A stretch of 64,000 bases of DNA from positions 124,001 to 188,000 of the forward strand of contig CBDDKS010000006.1 in assembly GCA_965230335.1 (NCBI GenBank), in the 5' to 3' direction. The translations under genes were made by a program, and so were the position numbers. The notes beneath the pieces are model-generated. The model was not told where the DNA came from and searched no databases. It saw nothing but the letters and a program-made list of their open reading frames with translations. This stretch comes from CBDDKS01 sp965230335. Lineage in GTDB: Bacteria > Pseudomonadota > Gammaproteobacteria > Enterobacterales > Kangiellaceae. This document shows, piece after piece, positions 62,033 to 64,000 of the stretch (within the stretch, counting starts at the first letter, position 1; every line of letters starts with the position of its first letter).

Positions 62033-63944
62033 ATGGTCCATAACAGTAAAAACCATCCTACTGGGTATTGCACCTGCATTATTCATGTTCTCAACTCTGA
62101 CACTCTATTTTATCTATGACACCTTTCAGGTTTTAGAAATACAACTTGAAAAAAAAGGAAAATTACTCGTTCAACAAACAGCAAAGGCCAGTGAATATGG
62201 TGTTATTGTTCAGGCTCGGGATGAATTAAGAAAAGTCATTAAACCTTTAATGGAAGAAGAAGACTTGGTATTTGTTCATATCATCAATAATGATGGTGTT
62301 GTCTTACTGGATGAAATCAATGAAAAAAATGCTCATTTAAAAAACAGTGCCAAAAAATTTACAGGCAGTGTAAGCGATTACAGTGTGCAAGAAGTTGCCA
62401 GTGAATTTGATTTAGAAGAAGTGCAAAGTATAGAAGCCCCTCCTGAAGTGGGTAAGGTTATTATTGGTTTATCCAATACACAACTGGAATCCGAACAAAG
62501 AAAAGTATTATTTTGGGGTTTAATACTCGCCAGTGCCTGTTTAACCTTCGCCATTATTTTTGCTTTGGTCATCGCTCGTTCTATTTCTGATCCGATTAAG
62601 AACTTATCTAAAGCGGTTAAACTATTTACTTCTGGTAAATTATCGACCCGTGTTTCTGAAAAATCAGGAGGTGAATTAGGATTATTAGAATCTAATTTAA
62701 ATACCATGGCCCGCTCTCTGGAAGATGCCAAAAATAAAGAAAAAGCCTATGCCCGAGTATTGGAGCGTGCCCGTGAAGATGCAGAAATGGCCAGCAGAGC
62801 AAAAAGTGATTTTTTGGCCAACATGAGCCATGAATTAAGAACACCTATGAATGGCAGTCTGGGTATGCTGCAACTGCTTGATGAGACCTCTCTCACTAAT
62901 GAACAAAAGGATTTCGTAGAAAATGCAATTGTCTCAACAGAACACTTGTTAAAATTAATCAATGATATTTTAGATTACTCAAAAATTGAATATGGAAAAA
63001 TCGAATTAGTCGATCACTTTTTTGATCCTAAACGACTCATCCGACAATGTATGGCACCTTTTGTTGCTGATTGTATTTCAAAGAAAATTGAAATCCTTCA
63101 TAGTTTTAATGGTACCCCCCAAGATATTGAAATCATGACCGATCCAACCCGGTTAAAACAAATTTTAATCAATATTTTAGCCAATGCTGTTAAATTTACT
63201 TTAGAAGGCTATATAGAACTGATTGCCAATTGGCAGGAAAAATCTGAAAATACATTAGCTTTTTCAATTTCAATTATGGATAGTGGTATTGGCATTGAAG
63301 AAGGTCAGTTAGAATCCATTTTCAGTTCATTTTCACAAGCTAATCCTGATGTACACACCTATTTTGGTGGTACAGGTCTTGGCTTATCCATCAGTAAACA
63401 ATTAACCGAATTGATGGGAGGTGAAATTGATGTTGAAAGTCAATTGGGTAAAGGCACTCGTTTTACTTTAAGTTTTGAGTTTCAATATCGTACGCTCTCT
63501 TCAAAAAGTTTTGTAACCAACCCCGAAGATAAAAATGTCATCTTTAATTTATCGGGCAAAATTCTTCTGGTTGAAGACAATCCCGTCAATCAAATGGTCA
63601 CACAAAGTTTATTGAAAAAAATGGGGTTGGATATCGACACAGCAATTAACGGAAAGATTGCTTTAGAAAAGTTTAAAAATGAAACTTATGACTTAATCAT
63701 TATGGATTGCCAAATGCCGGAGATGGATGGATTTGAGTGTACACAAAAGATTCGTGAACTGGAAACACATTCCAATAAAGAAAAAGTCCCTATTATCGCA
63801 CTCACAGCCAATGCTTTGTCACATGATAGAGAAAAATGTATTTCTGCCGGCATGAATGATTATTTATCAAAACCCGTGAATAAACATTTGTTGCGTGATA
63901 TGGTGAAAAACTATTTAACCAATGCCGTCAACCTGGAAACTTAA
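62025..63944 (+). CDS. Hybrid sensor histidine kinase with receiver domain
   Basis: A 639-residue inner-membrane hybrid kinase. Transmembrane helices lie at about residues 10-30 and 165-185, enclosing a periplasmic sensor region. A HAMP domain follows (ISDPIKNLSKAVKLF to about 235), then HisKA with phospho-acceptor His269 in MSHELRTPMNG, an ATPase domain (N box NILANAVKFT, G boxes DSGIGIEEGQ and GGTGLGLSIS), and a receiver domain with Asp561 in IIMDCQMPEMDG. No Hpt or separate response regulator is in the window, so output goes through an unlinked partner. It is coupled to the binding-protein gene upstream. Confidence 0.93.
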   Translation: MNKWSITVKTILLGIAPALFMFSTLTLYFIYDTFQVLEIQLEKKGKLLVQQTAKASEYGVIVQARDELRKVIKPLMEEEDLVFVHIINNDGVVLLDEINEKNAHLKNSAKKFTGSVSDYSVQEVASEFDLEEVQSIEAPPEVGKVIIGLSNTQLESEQRKVLFWGLILASACLTFAIIFALVIARSISDPIKNLSKAVKLFTSGKLSTRVSEKSGGELGLLESNLNTMARSLEDAKNKEKAYARVLERAREDAEMASRAKSDFLANMSHELRTPMNGSLGMLQLLDETSLTNEQKDFVENAIVSTEHLLKLINDILDYSKIEYGKIELVDHFFDPKRLIRQCMAPFVADCISKKIEILHSFNGTPQDIEIMTDPTRLKQILINILANAVKFTLEGYIELIANWQEKSENTLAFSISIMDSGIGIEEGQLESIFSSFSQANPDVHTYFGGTGLGLSISKQLTELMGGEIDVESQLGKGTRFTLSFEFQYRTLSSKSFVTNPEDKNVIFNLSGKILLVEDNPVNQMVTQSLLKKMGLDIDTAINGKIALEKFKNETYDLIIMDCQMPEMDGFECTQKIRELETHSNKEKVPIIALTANALSHDREKCISAGMNDYLSKPVNKHLLRDMVKNYLTNAVNLET

Positions 63945-64000
63945 AGGTGTGATATTACATTTTTCTGGACTTGCCGATAAGCCAACTCACTCGTTTCCTG

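Noticed and set aside
1..64000. CRISPR arrays, rRNA and tRNA genes
   Set aside because: I saw no regularly spaced direct repeats with unique spacers, and no tRNA cloverleaf or rRNA sequence in reading either strand. A dedicated scan was not possible here.

Overview
The window is 64 kb of low-GC, AT-rich chromosomal DNA from a gram-negative bacterium, most likely a heterotrophic, facultatively microaerobic gammaproteobacterium. The evidence is the gene set: FadI/FadJ, a four-cysteine FNR with the same cysteine numbering as E. coli, the cbb3 oxidase and its maturation genes, HemN, PurM/PurN followed by a DUF3108 protein, ApbC divergent from MetG, RsuA and Ung, many of them most like the gammaproteobacterial versions. 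Genus cannot be assigned from the sequence alone.

Layout. 1-2540: a TonB-dependent receptor running off the left edge (minus strand). 2.8-6.3 kb: two lipoproteins, the second an unusual fusion of a trypsin-like protease, a DUF4369-like segment and a TlpA-type thioredoxin. 6.4-10.1 kb: fadI-fadJ beta-oxidation pair (minus). 10.4-17.7 kb: a tight MoxR/DUF58/DUF4381/BatA/BatB-C/BatD operon (plus), with a 26-unit Gln-rich pentapeptide repeat. 17.8-21.7 kb: an SDR dehydrogenase, two small genes (one KorA/TrfB-like) and an M13 metallopeptidase lipoprotein. 21.9-30.0 kb: one long minus-strand cluster for the cbb3 terminal oxidase, in transcription order a DUF6868 gene, ccoN, ccoO, ccoQ, ccoP, a small membrane gene, ccoG, a short FixH-like gene, ccoI, ccoS. 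ccoQ and ccoS are 55 and 56 codons long. Perfect FNR boxes sit at the -41.5 spacing in front of both this cluster and the divergent hemN, and the fnr gene follows hemN, so the block reads as an oxygen-sensing and microaerobic respiration unit.

32.8-38.1 kb: a vanadium-haloperoxidase/PAP2-type protein, then a FIST sensor protein with a GGDEF-EAL cyclic-di-GMP enzyme. 38.2-45.0 kb: a Met/His-rich outer-membrane-type protein, a large secreted hydrolase with thrombospondin type 3 repeats, and two tandem LuxR solos beside it; an 18-bp dyad in front of the hydrolase is a candidate LuxR operator. 45.5-53.7 kb: housekeeping genes (purM, purN, DUF3108, dcd, apbC, metG, a small membrane protein, rsuA).

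53.74-58.48 kb is the clearest accessory region. It holds eight small genes, all on the minus strand, separated by attC-like palindromes ending in GTTA. I read it as an integron gene-cassette array without an integrase in the window (CALIN type). It carries a DUF5343 + Swt1-like HEPN pair that looks like a toxin-antitoxin or defence module. A chromosomal segment, including the 3' end of the neighbouring beta-barrel gene, is duplicated inside the array. The right end returns to ordinary genes: the beta-barrel protein, ung, and a periplasmic binding protein overlapping a hybrid histidine kinase.
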